From Casuarius casuarius (lineage: Eukaryota > Chordata > Aves > Casuariiformes > Casuariidae): DNA of 64,000 nt. The notes beneath the pieces were generated by a model. That model was not told the origin of the DNA. It did not search any database and worked only from the letters and a program-made list of their open reading frames with translations. The stretch covers positions 4,601,988 to 4,665,987 of the forward strand of contig PTFA01000011.1 of NCBI GenBank assembly GCA_003342895.1, given 5' to 3'. Below are positions 1 to 12,337 of the stretch, in pieces. Positions within the stretch are counted from its first letter, which is position 1. Each line of letters starts with the position of its first letter. Both the position numbers and the translations under genes were made by a program.

Positions 1-3000
1 GTTCCCAACAATTTCTTAAATTCACACACTGAAAACTTGCTTGAAAACAAAAATGTCTGTCAAAAATCTTTTAGTTGTGATGCGTCAGAAAAAAAAGTAC
101 CTGTTTTGTGACTTTGGGTCATTTCTTCAGCATATGGACTGGTGAAATCACGAGTGCGTGGTCCTGAAGACTGAGAAGCCTGCTTGTATCATTAAGTGAC
201 AGTAGCATGATGAAGGCAGAGTGGCTCATTTTCAGAGGTGAGGCTGTGTGTCTGCACGTGCAGAGGTCAGAACGAGGGACGCTTCTCATTATGACAGGCC
301 TGGACTGGGTTCCCTCTGTTTAAAGTCTATACGTTTTCTTTTAGACTTTGACTCTTCTTTGTCTGTGGTGATATCTCCTGCAGACGGATGCTGGCCTCTT
401 TGCTTGGCCTAAATTCTATTGTACTTAGCTCATTACCCTCCTAATGATGAGCTTACAAATGCTTTCACTTGATTTACTGGCAGTATTACAGGTGTTTGGA
501 ACACTTGTCAGTACCGTGCTATTACATGCCTAATTTTTCAAATGGCTGGGTGTGCTTCCTTTGCAAAATGTGCATGTGTGTTTACCTGGCATATACCTTT
601 ACCATGGTATCACCTATTTGCACCCAAAACTTCCAGAGCTATGCCGTGGGATTTTTGCCCTCCCACAAACCAGGTCCTACCTGCAGATGTTGATGGAACT
701 GGCCTTTGGATAAGGAGACGCGGGTAGAGAAAGGAGATGATGGAGCAGCCTTCCAAAGGGCTGTGGGTATTCTGGGCCGAGGATGGTCTGGCCCCCACAC
801 TGAGAGGGGCTGCAGGGAAGTGCTCCTGATCCTCCTGCCCCTTGCGTGGAGCTCTCGGCTGCCGCAGCCTCTGACATGGGTTGGCACTCTGCTTTTTACC
901 TCTCGTATATTTATCTTTTTAAAACAGAAAAGGATTTTCACTGATCAAACCTCAGAAAATAGACTTTGCCAAAACCTTCATAAGCACATTGCTGAGATCA
1001 AACGGGGCTTTTTGACAGAGCGAGTGGGGCAGATGAAAAGTCTCCAGGCATCTCACAGCAAATGGAGCAGGAACTGCTCGGAAGGGAGGAATATGAAGAT
1101 TTTTGCACACACATTTCTTCACCAGTTGGGCAGAGCTCTTCCGCTCCTCTTCTGGTTGTGTTGCTAGGAGAAGAATGCTCTGCCCTCTTTATGGCTATGA
1201 ATAGCTCTGCCTTGTTTATTCAGCTCAGCTCCGCCTGCTGGTTACAACCACAAGCGGCACCATCTCATTGCATGACACCACCATAAAACAATGCAACTGC
1301 AACAGGAACAGTCCCCCCCTCCGGCTGAGGAGACTTCAGGATACCTTTATAATACATCGCTTTAGGGCTCTCCCGCTCCTCCTCTCACCACACTTCCCAG
1401 GGCATCCTCTGCTTCCAGCAGAAGGGTCTCTGTCTGGCTGGACAGTGGCACTGTCACCCCCAGAGAGCAAAACCGAGAGCCAAGCCTGGCAAATCAGGGC
1501 TTTATCTCAGAAATCTGGCTTGAAAATAAGCACATAATCACTTCAGAGTGCTTTTCTGGTCTTCCAGTGCTGGAGCGTTTCAGGGACTACCTAGAAAAGT
1601 TAGGTTTTCTCTTTTAGTGAAAGCTAAGATTCTCGCATAAGCCCATGAATCCAAGATCAGGGACTTTAAGAAGAGTAACAGATGGCTTGAAAATTGGCAG
1701 TAATGGCATTCCTGAGATTTTCTTAAGAATATTTTATCAGAGGTCTGACCAGGATTGAGGTATCTATGGTAATGGAATTAGATGGGCTGTATTGATGATG
1801 GGAAAAACTAATGGAGCTGAGCAAAAGACTCTCTGAAGTGCTGCAAAGTGTGACCAAGCACAGCATATCAAAACAGCTACTACAAGGGACATAAGGACAG
1901 TCAGCAATCACAGCCAGCCTACACAGTATTGGAGGGATGTATATGTATGGGCAAATACTGTGAACCTTGCAAGTTTGGAGTAATACAGTTTACACAAAAC
2001 TCCCAGCTTTCAGAACAGCCTGGGCACTTGACTGGGAAAAATAAGTACTTGGCAAAACAGAGCAGCATAGATCAGAAGAGGCATGAATGGTTACTGCAGA
2101 GGTACAGATGAATCGCCCCTTCTTTTTAGTGTTGTGAGCTTCCACATGTCTGTATTTCCCTGGACATCTCATCTTTCCCACTTGAGAATTTTGTTGGGGT
2201 GGAATCTGAATACTGTGTGCGTTTATCCAGGGTTTCCATGCGCCCACCAGGACTTTCAAGATAGCTGGGCTGCTGAACGTCCAGAAATTCAGGGTAGGTC
2301 AACTACACGCTGGGGAGGTGAACTTTACAGCAGGCATGCACAAAGTCTAATGAATCCAAAAATTGCCAGACCTGCTGTGCATATGCTGTGCAGGTGATCT
2401 GCATATGTACAGTACGCCCAACGTGTTTTGAAGGTGTCCGATCTGCAGTACTCGCACAAAACATCTATACAGCACAGGTGTGCGTATTCCTGCCTGGAAA
2501 ACAGGACAAATATAGTTTTACACATTCTCAATATATTTGTAAAGGAGGGACTGGCTGACTGCTCCAGTCCAGTAGAGTAAAGAAACGTAGGTGTATTCAC
2601 ATGTATGGAAGCCAGACTATCCTATTACATGCTACTTGTTTCACAGCAGCTACCTAAACAGTTGAGCTGGGCTCAGGGTGCTGTTATAAAAGACACTGTA
2701 CATGTGCATAGTGAAAAAGTGCTATTCCCTCCCTGCTCCCCCCGTAAGAAAGCATATCATCTACATTAACTGAAGTGCAAGAAGGGAACATTGTATTTCC
2801 TATTTGACAGGGAAATGATGCCCGGAAATGAAGCCCAGAAAACAGCCAAATCAAAGAAAGGTGTTAGCCTCCTAAAGCAGGACTCAGGTGAATTTTAGAA
2901 ATCTGAGTGCAAATTATAATCCTGCAAACCCTTGTTCAGCCGTTGCCTAGTCCTGGGGATGCCCAGACCCCTCAGGCCCATCGGGTTGGACAGTGAGGCT

Positions 3001-5010
3001 CCACAGCTGTGGAGGCTCTGCTGCGCATGGCTCAGGGAAGGACCCTGTCCTGCCGAGGCCAAGCACAACAGCAGCAGCACGATCCAGAAGCAAACTGCTG
3101 TTTTGCCTAAAGGAGCAGGCCTCCAGGATGTGGCCCTGTGCACAGCCCAGAAGAGGCTGATGCTTCCTTTCANGGGGCAGGGTCCAGAGTGGTTAAAGCA
3201 CTCACTGAAGAGGCAGAAGCCCCAGATGGAGCTGCCTCCTCTGCCCCAGGGGTTTCCTGTCTGCATCTCCCATGGGAGTGCTCCAGCTCCCCAGCTGCTG
3301 GAAATTTCAGGAGAGAGGGCATGTTCACCTCCTCTGCCAAAGGTGTTCTGCTTTTCTGAAAAGCATTGTGGCTTCCCAGAGAGGAAGCATGTGCAGGAAT
3401 CGCCAGCCTGGCTGTTAAGGGTTTCACCTGGGAAGCAGGGGAAGCCCGTTTTCCAGTCCGCACTCTGATGATCACTTCTGAATTTTATCTCCTGTCTCTT
3501 TAATGTAAAATTCATAAGCAGGCACTTGGGAAAGGGACCATATTTTCCTCCGTACATGGAGTTTCATAAGATCAATGAGATTAAACTTGTGCTTACATGC
3601 TGTCCTGAATTGGGGCCATGAGGAAAGCAACGGGAAAGTAAACAGAAGAGAAACGTTATGGAAATGAAGGAAGAGGGAAAATCCTTCCTGCCAAGAGCAG
3701 TAGCTCTCATCAGTTGCAAGAAGGTATGGCCTCACCAGGAGCTAATTAGGGATTAGGAAGTTCAGGGATTGGAAAACAAGACCGAGTCATCTTTAGCCAG
3801 GTACAAAAAAGATCTGCAAATGTGAGACTGGGAGCAATGGGGAAAGGCTGTCTATTGGTTGCAGCCTCTCCAGACGAGGTAAACTTAGCCCTGGGTTGTC
3901 TTTTCCCCAGTAGCAGAATGTGGGTACTTGAAATGATCAAGCTTCAACCTGTGACGACCAAGAGAGGCTTTCATTCTCCCTTAAAGTCTTTATTCAGAAA
4001 TCCTGAGCTTTTAACAGGGGCTTGGACCGATCCCTGCCTTTACGATGGCTTGACAAGATTGCTGAAATGAGCTTAACACAGGGCTCTCCTTAAAAAAAAC
4101 CTCTAAGCCGCAGCTGTTGTAGGACATACCACCAGGGCTTCAAAATGGCTTTTGCCTATAAAGCAGCCTGCACTGGCTGGATGTTAGGCTCGGGAGCTGC
4201 ATCAGAGCCTTACTGTGGAAAGCATTTACCGCTATGGACCTGTGTACTGGTATGCATGTCTACTGCTGTACTTCCCATTGCAGAGACTGCAGGAGATGAA
4301 GCTGGACTTGATGGCCACCCTGCATAAAATCTGGCTTTGCTTTCAACATGTTAAGTGTGGCAGGCATTCTCTTTCGAGGACCTGCAATGCTGCCATCCTC
4401 CCAGGATTTTTCAGCCCCAAGGTTTGAGAGTCCCGTTCAGGAGAGTGTTTCGGCACTGGGTGCCTCCATGCCTTTCCTCCCTGCTTCCCTCAGCCTACTC
4501 TGGGGGGCTTGACTTGCCCAAGGCTTTGGTGACAGGGATGCTCTATCGACACCCAAGTGCCTGATTATGAATGGATTGATTTTGTTTTCCTGCCTTTTGG
4601 ATTCTAGATTGTACCTTCTGCCACCCGTCTGTATTTTTCACATTGCATTAAGTCCTTCTGCCCTGATTTCTTGGCACTGTCCTACTCTTCCAGCTGGGAA
4701 ATTTGTAAGATTCTGTCTCTGATTTTCCAGCCTTATCTCCTGGTTTTGCTCCCTCCTTCTGTTCCTCTCTTTTTGTCTCTCCAGCCGTTCTTGGTTACAA
4801 TCTTTCTTCCTTGCTTGACCTCTATTTCTCTTTCCTGGGAAACACCTCATTTGCATCCTGTCCTAGTATCCAAACTACAAATTAGACCTGGTTAAAATTT
4901 TTCGCAGTGAAACCCTGACTCATGTAAAACTTCTGAGTTTTGTGTAAGCTCTATTTTTGAGAGGTATCTTTTTGATTGAGCTCTTGAGTTTGAAAATTTG
5001 CATTCTTCCT

Positions 5011-5190
5011 TCTGCTACAGATTCAGAAGGTGACCTTGGGTAGGTCATTTCATCAGTCCGAATCTGTTTTACCACTTGTTAAGTTTAGATAAAAGTACTT
5101 GCCCGGGTTAGAGAAATGTCTGTGAGATCACTGGACAGAAAGAGCTATCCAAGTGGTGATTATTGTGATTATTATAATTATTTTTATTAA
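5011..5190 (+). mobile_element. Degenerate L3/CR1- or MIR-like fragment
   Basis: The stretch contains TGACCTTGGGTAGGTCATTT, then a block around the position where these families carry the 'few letters of -AAAATGGG-' motif, then AAAGAGCTATCCAAGTGG and an ATT-rich tail (ATTATTATAATTATT). This order matches the conserved 3' end of ancient L3/CR1 or MIR elements: the ACCTTGGGCAAGTCACTT core, a central block, then an ATT-repeat tail. The match is by eye, the copy is strongly diverged and the subfamily is uncertain. Confidence 0.55.
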
Positions 5191-5844
5191 ATGGAACCAG
5201 CTGATGCTGGTGCAACACTTTTCTGGGCTTCATAGACCTTTTCCGCTGAGACTCACAGAAAAACCTTTTGTTGTCCCTGGACAGGGATGTGTTTTTTGAG
5301 ATTGAGTTTTGTGGTTTTGTTATGAAACTTATGACAGTTGGTCACGTGGTCTGCTTTCTGGGCTGCATGAACCCTCGTGAACCCGTACGCAAGGCACACA
5401 GTTTAATGATTCACACCAGCTATGTTTTGGTTTAGCTCTTGCTGAATGGAGGGTGTACAAAGCCGAATGTCAAGGGAACCCTAAATCACCAAAACCACTT
5501 CGCCCAGATCTCCGCGAGCCCAGACCCAGGAGCCCTGTGTGGTGGCACTGTGCCTCCAGGACCTCCGTGGGTTGCGCGGGCTCCAGAGGCAGCAGCGCCT
5601 GGAGAGACCCTGACTTTCTTGCTGGAGAGCCAGACTCCTCAGTCCTGTGATGTATGGGGCTGGGGGCTGCAAAAACGTTTCGTAGTCCCAGAGGACTTGT
5701 TTTTTCTGATTCCTGGGGACAGGGTAAAACCTCTGCTCGTGCTTCTCGCCCACCTTTTGCCACCGTATTCATCACAGAAGAGGACTTGTGGTTACAGCAT
5801 AAAGTTGATCCTGAGGACTCCAGGGTTTGGTATCTACCATTTGG

Positions 5845-5930
5845 TGTGTGAGATTATTTGTGTGACCTTGGGCAAATCACGCAAATTCTCTGCTGGCTCC
5901 TCCATGTGTAAAGTGTTGATAACGATAGTT
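5845..5930 (+). mobile_element. Degenerate L3/MIR-like fragment
   Basis: It contains TGTGTGACCTTGGGCAAATC followed by a CTCC-rich block and GTGTAAAGTGTTGATAACGA. This mirrors the MIR/L3 core 'TGTGACCTTGGGCAAGTCAC ... TCTGTAAAATGGGGATAAT'. It lies just before CpG island 1. The family name is inferred from motif order only. Confidence 0.55.
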
Positions 5931-6380
5931 GACTATCGTCATGAGCACTGGAAGACGTAATTAGCGGCGGCGTAGCGTTTGCAAGCAAGGGATGCAATGC
6001 GTTTCTATTATTTACTTTGCCGGTTACTGTCGGCTTTTATTCTTGCACCCCAAGTCTCTGCGGACTGAGGCGGAGGGGCGTTTTGGCTCCGCTCAAAATT
6101 TGCCAGCCAGCCCTGCTCTGCCCCCCAGCAAGACGGGGGCCAAGCTACGGCTGGCTGGTTCGCGGTCGGGGGGGCGAGGGATGGCTTCTCCCTGCTTTTC
6201 TGGGCACTGGGCGCCAGCGGCCCTGCTTTGCGGGGGCTCTGTGGCGCAGGGCCGCCCGCGCGGCTTCTCCTTCTGCCATTTTCCTGGGACACGGCAGACA
6301 GCCTCCTCCCTGCCCCCAGCTCAGCCGGGGCTTTTTCCTGCCTCTGAACTCCTCCAGCAACAGCAGCGAGCTGCGCTGCC

Positions 6381-6408
6381 GTGTGCGTGTGTGCGTGTGT
6401 GTGTGTGT
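6381..6408. repeat. GT-rich microsatellite in CpG island 1
   Basis: A short alternating GTGTGCGTGTGTGCGTGTGT tract continues in GT. Its purine/pyrimidine alternation could favour Z-DNA under negative supercoiling near a promoter. Confidence 0.85.
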
Positions 6409-6559
6409 AAGGCAGCAGCGAGGCCCAGCCCGCCCGCCCGCCTGTCAGCGGAGTTGGAGTTTGCACGGAGGAGAGGGGAGGAGGGGAGGGAGGGCGCGGG
6501 GAGGGGGAACGTCTTGTTTGTGGCTTGTCAGCAATTGCTCGAGACAAGCTTCCATGTGT

Positions 6560-6815
6560 GAAAGCGACTTGGCATGAATGCCTGGGCCGTACCAAGCGCC
6601 GCGGCGCCCGCGGGGGGAGGCCGCGGAGGAGCCGAGCGGCCCCGCGCAGACAATAGGCCCCGAAAGGGCTCCCCCTGACTCGCTTTGATGTTGTCCTAGC
6701 GCCCGGCTCGCGGGCGGCCGGGGCTCGCCGGGGCAGGGGCCCTGTTTTTGTTCCCGTCCCCGCCGCCCCCGCCGCGCTCCGCCATGGCGCCCCGGGCCAC
6801 CGCCGCCTGAAGCAG
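6560..6815 (+). other. BCL9: Putative noncoding first exon (5' end unknown)
   Basis: The 3' boundary is supported by AGCAG/GTAAGCG, a near-perfect vertebrate donor, with the GT at 6816-6817. The 5' boundary is arbitrary because no TATA box or initiator fixes it. The segment lies in the densest part of CpG island 1. It holds a very short upstream reading frame (6784-6810) that stops 5 bases before the donor, so an exon from here would be 5' UTR. If spliced to the exon carrying the BCL9 start, the intervening intron is about 48 kb. Confidence 0.45.
6784..6810 (+). other. Minimal upstream reading frame MAPRATAA
   Basis: ATG at 6784 sits in a strong Kozak context (G at -3, G at +4) and is followed by seven codons and TGA. 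It ends just before the putative exon 1 donor, so it would be complete within the first exon. If this exon is transcribed, the frame could lower translation of the downstream BCL9 start, which has a weak context. Conservation in other species is untested. Confidence 0.4.
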
Positions 6816-6923
6816 GTAAGCGCCGGCGCGGCGCGGCACGGCGCGGCCCGCCCGCCCTCGGCACACGCGTGTGCGCGGCGCGGCGCAGCGCAGGGGGCGC
6901 CGCCACCGCGGCCTCCGCCCCCC

Positions 6924-6954
6924 ACGCGTGTGCGTGCGTGCGCGCGCGCGCGCC
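6924..6954. repeat. Alternating GC/GT tract with Z-DNA potential
   Basis: About 30 bases of GTGCGTGCGTGCGCGCGCGC-type alternation lie roughly 110 bases after the putative exon 1 donor. Strict purine-pyrimidine alternation with mostly CG steps is the classic Z-DNA-prone composition. Confidence 0.7.
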
Positions 6955-8617
6955 GCCCGGAAAGTTTCGCGCGGGGCCGCGGCGCTGCCTCAGTTTCCCG
7001 CGCGGGCGGCACCGCGCTGCCCGCCGCTCTTGGGCGTTACGCGCAGCCCGGGGCCGGCGGCGCGGAGCGCGGGGACGGGGCGTCTCGGCGCCGCTCGGGG
7101 AACAAAAAGCGTTTCCCACCTGTTGGCTGCCGCGCCGAGCCTTTTGGGGAGGCGCGGGGCTGGGGGGGCCGCACCGGGGGCGTGCGCGGAGGCTGCACCC
7201 CCTAGGCACGGCGAGGAGCCCGGAGGAGGGTGGAAAGCCTGGGTCTTTTGTCGGCGTTGCATCCCGGAGCCTTGCTTCCCGGGGCTGGCCAGAGCCGGCA
7301 GACCTGCGAAGTCTGCCGCAGGGAGCAAAGGGTTTTTTTTTTACTGTGGATTTTGGAGATTAAATGAGATTTATTTACAGTTGCCGTTTATCGGCAAGTA
7401 AATATCTAGCTCGGCGTGAGACTAACAATGTGAAGCCCACTTGCTTACTGGTGGTTTTGTGGCTGTTAACCTACTGTTGTTGAGGTGATAATGCGAAAGA
7501 GCAAGAAAAAAGAAGGCAGGGGGGAGAAACCTTGATCCTTCTTCCCAGTCTCCTTACAGCGTTGACATTAGGTTTTGTTAAATTTTGGAGGGCTGCTTTT
7601 CCTGTTGGTATGAAATGCAGAAAGCCTTCCAGTGCCTCAGATGCATCCTCATGAGGTCTTTCAAGTTTGCCATCTACCGTCATTCAGGTTTCATCGATTC
7701 TAGTTGTTTTGTTAAAAAAATAACCTACAAGAGCCTGAGCTGCACAAATGTTCATCATTCTAATGTCCTGACACAACCTAAGTGAGGCAGGAGCTGAGAG
7801 AGGGGGAGAGGGTGAGGATTCGTGCCTCCCCAGTCGAGGCTGGGAGGAGAGCATCATGTGTTGAAGAATATGAGCAGGATGGGAGATGGGGGAGGGAGTC
7901 TAAATTGTCCTGANACCCTATTCAGTCTAGCAAGGAAGATGGAGGATCTTGCTGCTGCAAAAAAATGTGCGGCAGAAATCTCCACCAGCTCCTCTCTGAC
8001 TTGTTACCTCCCTTCAAAAAATAAATAAATAGGCAGGGAAAAAAATCAAAGCAAAAAAACATTATTTGGTGTAATGTTTTCCATCGTGCCTTTATCCCAT
8101 ACGCTTTACAGTCAGAGAGTCCAGTGATGGAGACATGTAAGAAGCAGAGAGAAAGACTGTGATTTTCATTCACAGAAGGGGGAGAAGTATCAGATCGTGT
8201 TTGAAATGAGACTTGTCAGGCGGTGAGGTAGGGATAAAGAATGCCTCTTCCAGGCAGCCGGACCTGTGAAGGGGGGGGCTCTGGCACCTACAGCGTTGAT
8301 GCTGGGTGAAAAACCTGCGGAGAGAGGATATAGATGGATGAGGGAACAGGGAAGAAGGATGTCTGAGGAAGAGCATGGACCAGCTCCTTGGAGAGCTTAA
8401 AAAAGAGGGGGAGTTTTGAACAGAATCGGGGCACGAGCAGGGACTGAATGTAGCTAAGCTGAATGTGGTGTACTGGGACTTTTTGGCATGGAAGAAAAGG
8501 GAGGCTGAGGTAGTTCTGAGTATGCAGAGTTTTGGGCAGTTGGTAGGGGGAGGAGATTTTTGTAGCCAGCTCAAGGGGCGATGGAGACTTGGACAAGGAG
8601 ATTGCAGCTGAGGGGAT

Positions 8618-8657
8618 CCACATGCTCTCCCAGAGCATGCTCCCAGAGAGCATGTGG
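8618..8657. repeat. Perfect inverted repeat with nested palindrome
   Basis: Left arm CCACATGCTCTC (8618-8629) and right arm GAGAGCATGTGG (8646-8657) are exact reverse complements. The 16-base spacer contains the perfect palindrome GAGCATGCTC (8633-8642). The element AGAGCATG therefore appears repeatedly in both orientations within 40 bases. It could form a cruciform or a clustered binding site. No known element is recognised. Confidence 0.8.
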
Positions 8658-10635
8658 CTTGCCTTTTCGATAGGCGATTTGTCTGATGGGGCATCTTCTG
8701 TTAATGTGACTTTGGGAATTTCTATTAGTTATGTTGGAATCTGGCAACAAAAAGGGCAAAACATCCTTTTCTTCCCAAGCCCTTGCAAAAATATCTGTAT
8801 GGATGAAATAAAGCTTTTTCGTGAATGCTTCCATGCACCCTGCCCTTCTGCATACGTGGAAACAGTAAGTTTGTGCAAACACACCTGCTTGTGTAGCACA
8901 TTCTTCCTCCTGAGGGGCAATGTGCACATGTTGTAAGCATGGTTCCTGCATGGACGTGGCCCAGTTCTCTTATTTTCCTCAGTTTACATGATAGCTTATT
9001 CTATGAGAGCGGTAGCATTTTGCAGCCAACTTTGCAATAGCATGAATTATGATGTGAGGTGCAGGGCAGCCGACACTCACGACCAATGCGTTTTATGTTT
9101 AAGCATTTCTGGTCACAGCAATGTTCCTGTGGCAGAGCAGATACATACCACAGACATTGCACACGCAAACAATGCCAGAAAAATTTTATGCAGATAGGCG
9201 TGCAAAGAACTGATTGCGGTCAAACGTACGCAGACTTGCTCTCTTTTCGAAGAAACGCAGTGTCTGCTCCTTGCACGCAGAGAGAGCATGCTGCTCCCGC
9301 ACATACAGATCGCAGGCATGCGTGCTCAACCCTTTCCCTCTGGGATCACCTGTTTGCATTCCAGCGAAGCTGGCACTGCGTGGAAGTTTCGCCCCCAAAA
9401 GGCAACCCGGCGCCCTTTACGTTCCAGCTTTGTGCTGGATGGGGCTGAGCCACAAAAGCTTAACAACAGCTACGCTAATGAGCCCTTGCTTGGCATGCTG
9501 AGAAGAAAGGCCAAGGGCTGAGCGGGCATAAAAACAGTGGTGTGGAGCCCTTCTGGCCAGAGACTGAGCCTCAGCACAAGGGCTGGCGAGGGAGCAGAGT
9601 CTCTGGAGTCAGCAGCAAGGCAGCAGCGCTGCAGCAAAGGCGCAAGAGGAGACCATGTTGGGGGGAGGAGAGCAGGCTGCTGTTTCCACATCATCTGAAA
9701 ACTCAACCTGCTGTCAGGACAGAAGGAAGGCTTGTGCATATTTTATGTCACTTTCCTCCTTCTAGGACAAGCTGCTGATGTGATCAGCTATGCACTTGGA
9801 AACCCTGGACGTGCCGCTCAGCCAGCATGACTCGAGGCCAATAACGAGCCTTGGCCTCCTGCCTCCACTCCTTTGTGGACAGTCAGTTACATCCCATGCC
9901 ACCCTTCCCTGGAGAGCGCGTATGCAAAGAAAGCGTGCACACCGCTCCTCAAGTACGGCATGGGATGTGACGAGCTGCGTGGACACAGGGACAGAAAATG
10001 GCAGTGTCAGGGCCGGGGGGGCCTTGGGGGGGAGTTGGCCATTTCTTTCGCCATTTGCTGATGTCTGAAAGGAGACTAAGTGAATAAATTAGTCGTCCTT
10101 TGAACTGTGGGCGTGTTGCTCCGGTCAGCTGTTCTCGTGGCTGAGATCTTCAAGGGTAGCTCAGGAGTTGGTGGGGTTGGCAGTAGACAAAACCTATTTC
10201 CCTCCTGGCTGGATTTTGTCTTGTTTGGGGCTGTCAGGCAAAAGGATTTTTCCTCGTCAGTTCTTCAGTGCTGCTCCCACACAGCAGATCCACATGAGCC
10301 ACTAACATGGTTCCTATCCGCTGAAGACTTGAGTGCCACAAATGCTCCCTACCCCACACCTAAGGGTGCCATATCACAAGCGTGGTGTTTTTTACGCTAG
10401 TTTCTCACACATAAACAAACACATCATTCCTGTGTCCTGCAGGCAAACTCATTGGGCTAAACACCATCTTGGGACTCTTGGGGAAGCAAACAGTTTTGCT
10501 ATGTGATACGGACCCATGTATGTAACTGTTCTCAGCTAACGTCATCCCTGCTTTGTGCTTTGCTAGTCCTATCTGAGAAACAGTGGTCTCAAACATGGAG
10601 ATCTCACAGAGCTGGAGATCTCACAACACTAATTT

Positions 10636-10733
10636 GACAGGCAGCCTTAGGCAAATCACTTTAAAGCACAGACTGGTCTTCCTGGATCACAGTCGAAATC
10701 TGTAAAATGGGAATAATACTTACCTGCCTCTCG
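10636..10733 (+). mobile_element. L3/MIR-like fragment
   Basis: TTAGGCAAATCACTTTAAAG is followed about 45 bases later by TCTGTAAAATGGGAATAATA and CTTACCTGCCTC. Both blocks and their order match the conserved part of MIR/L3 elements ('CAAGTCACTT ... CTGTAAAATGGGGATAATA CTTACCT'). This is one of the better preserved copies in the window. Confidence 0.7.
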
Positions 10734-12337
10734 AGGAGCAGTACACCAAATTGCTTGTGTATGTTTGGAAAGTGTCGTGTGCTTCTTTCCAGACAATATG
10801 GCAGAATCACACAACATTGCACGAACAAAGCAAGCATTTTTACACTCGGTGTGACTCATGCTATGATAAATTTTGCTAAAACTATGCATATACTCGGTGC
10901 TCTGTTGGATAGAGAATTCTGTTTTGTCCTTCCAGCAAAAACCAGTGCAACTTGCCAGTGACATGGACTGTACATGTATTCCCATAACAACAATATTATA
11001 AACATATGGTAAACCTGATGTAACAACTGCTGTCCATGTCTCCATGCAAAACAAGGAGCTGATTAACAAAAACCTAGTGTCTGAGGCTGTATCTCCCCAG
11101 ACTGTGATCTCATCAGATTTCCAAAGCTAACCACAACCTGGTCACTACTTGGATTGTAAACTTGGTGGTGTGTGTGGGGGGGTGTGTGTGCAGAAATTGC
11201 TGTTTGTGATTCAGTCCACTTCCCTCTGACTCAGTACTGAGCCATTCCTCAGTAGGGTATTTGGGGATAGTATGCTTAGGACATTGCACATCAATTTAGT
11301 TCTTGGAATAAATACTGCAGTACCCATGCAAGTCAATGGCATTCAGGCTTGCTTACAACTGAATTTGTCTCAGCATCTTTCAGATGAAATGTGAAATCAA
11401 AAATGTAAAACTACTTCTGAGTATTAAAGTCTCCATGAAAGGGGCAGGAGGGGGGAGAAATGTCTTAGCCCTGGGCAATTTGCCAGGTCCAAGCTCAGGA
11501 AATTGCAGTCTATCTAGGTAAAACTCCCCTATAGTTTAAATGAAAACAAGTATTCTTCTCTTACTGTCTTAAACTGTTGGTACTCTATTTCTCTGGAAAA
11601 CATAGTTTGGTTAAACAAATAGTACATTATAACTAGAAAGGTGATTCCAGTTGGTTGCTGGCAGAAGAATTTTTTATGCAAAAACTAGGGCTTTTTGGGG
11701 ACATTTCTAATTGCAAAATGCTGTTTATATTTTAGATTATTATAAGGCTTGAATGAATGTGCAGATCAACTTGCAAATATAAGTGCAAGGAAAAATTCTG
11801 TTGTGCTGTTTGCACAAGGGGCAGGCAGTTAGCAAATACACATTTTTTTCTATAACAGAAAAATAAAACCCAATTTTTTAGTCTTGTGTGTGTGCATCTG
11901 TAGGCTGGATTTTGTATGTTTAGCAGCAATTGCTTTTGTAAGCTGCTGCTAAGGCACGTAACTGGCCGTGTGCAATTGCAGTAATGGAATGTGAAAGTGC
12001 AACTACGCACAGGCCTGTAATCTTGCATGCAAAATATTGCTTGTCTAGTTCTCCAAGTACAAAAATGGTCTAAGATTGTACTTGTCTCTCCATTTAACTG
12101 CATTCACCTGCATTTTTCAGGTGGCAGCTGTGTGTATGGAGTTTTGAATGATTATCCTTGCTATTTTTGCTCCAGGAAGAAAGAGGAAATTAAATCATTA
12201 CTGGTGATCTGGGTAGTACGTGTGTCATGGTAAGCACAGGAAAAAGTTGGGAGGGGGCTACAGTGATTATTTCATAGCTCTTTGAAATCCTGGAGAAAGG
12301 CTTGAAAATGGGTGAAGAAGAACAAAGAGGGGAGCTT

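Larger units (their letters stand above)
1..5949. other. Upstream flank, no gene recognised
   Basis: About 6 kb of moderate-GC DNA before the first CpG island. Open frames here are short or overlap on both strands, and none resembles a protein family I know. The longest lie at 2895-3557 on the minus strand and 2932-3468 on the plus strand, over the same GC-richer patch, which is typical of chance openness. Two old L3/MIR-like fragments (near 5011 and 5845) sit close to the island. In mammals the neighbour upstream of BCL9 is CHD1L, as I recall; nothing of it is visible here. Confidence 0.6.
5950..7320 (+). promoter_or_regulatory. BCL9: CpG island 1, likely distal BCL9 promoter
   Basis: From about 5950 the sequence turns sharply GC- and CpG-rich, reaching almost pure G/C around 6580-7090, and returns to background after about 7320. 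It holds several GGGCGG/GGCGGG-type Sp1-like boxes and no clear TATA box, as in many broadly expressed vertebrate promoters. A consensus splice donor at 6815/6816 (AGCAG/GTAAG) sits in its middle, as expected when a noncoding first exon ends inside the island. BCL9 is the next recognisable gene downstream on this strand, and mammalian BCL9 has noncoding 5' exons far from the start codon. The assignment to BCL9 is inferred; no transcript links the two here. Confidence 0.65.

Noticed and set aside
6008..7401. Arg/Ala/Pro-rich open frames on both strands (up to 334 codons) in CpG island 1
   Set aside because: High GC removes stop codons in all frames. The frames overlap each other in both orientations and show no known domain.
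9529..9540. TATA-like CATAAAAACAG as a promoter
   Set aside because: It is an isolated AT-rich word with no downstream exon or CpG island; such words are common by chance in intronic DNA.
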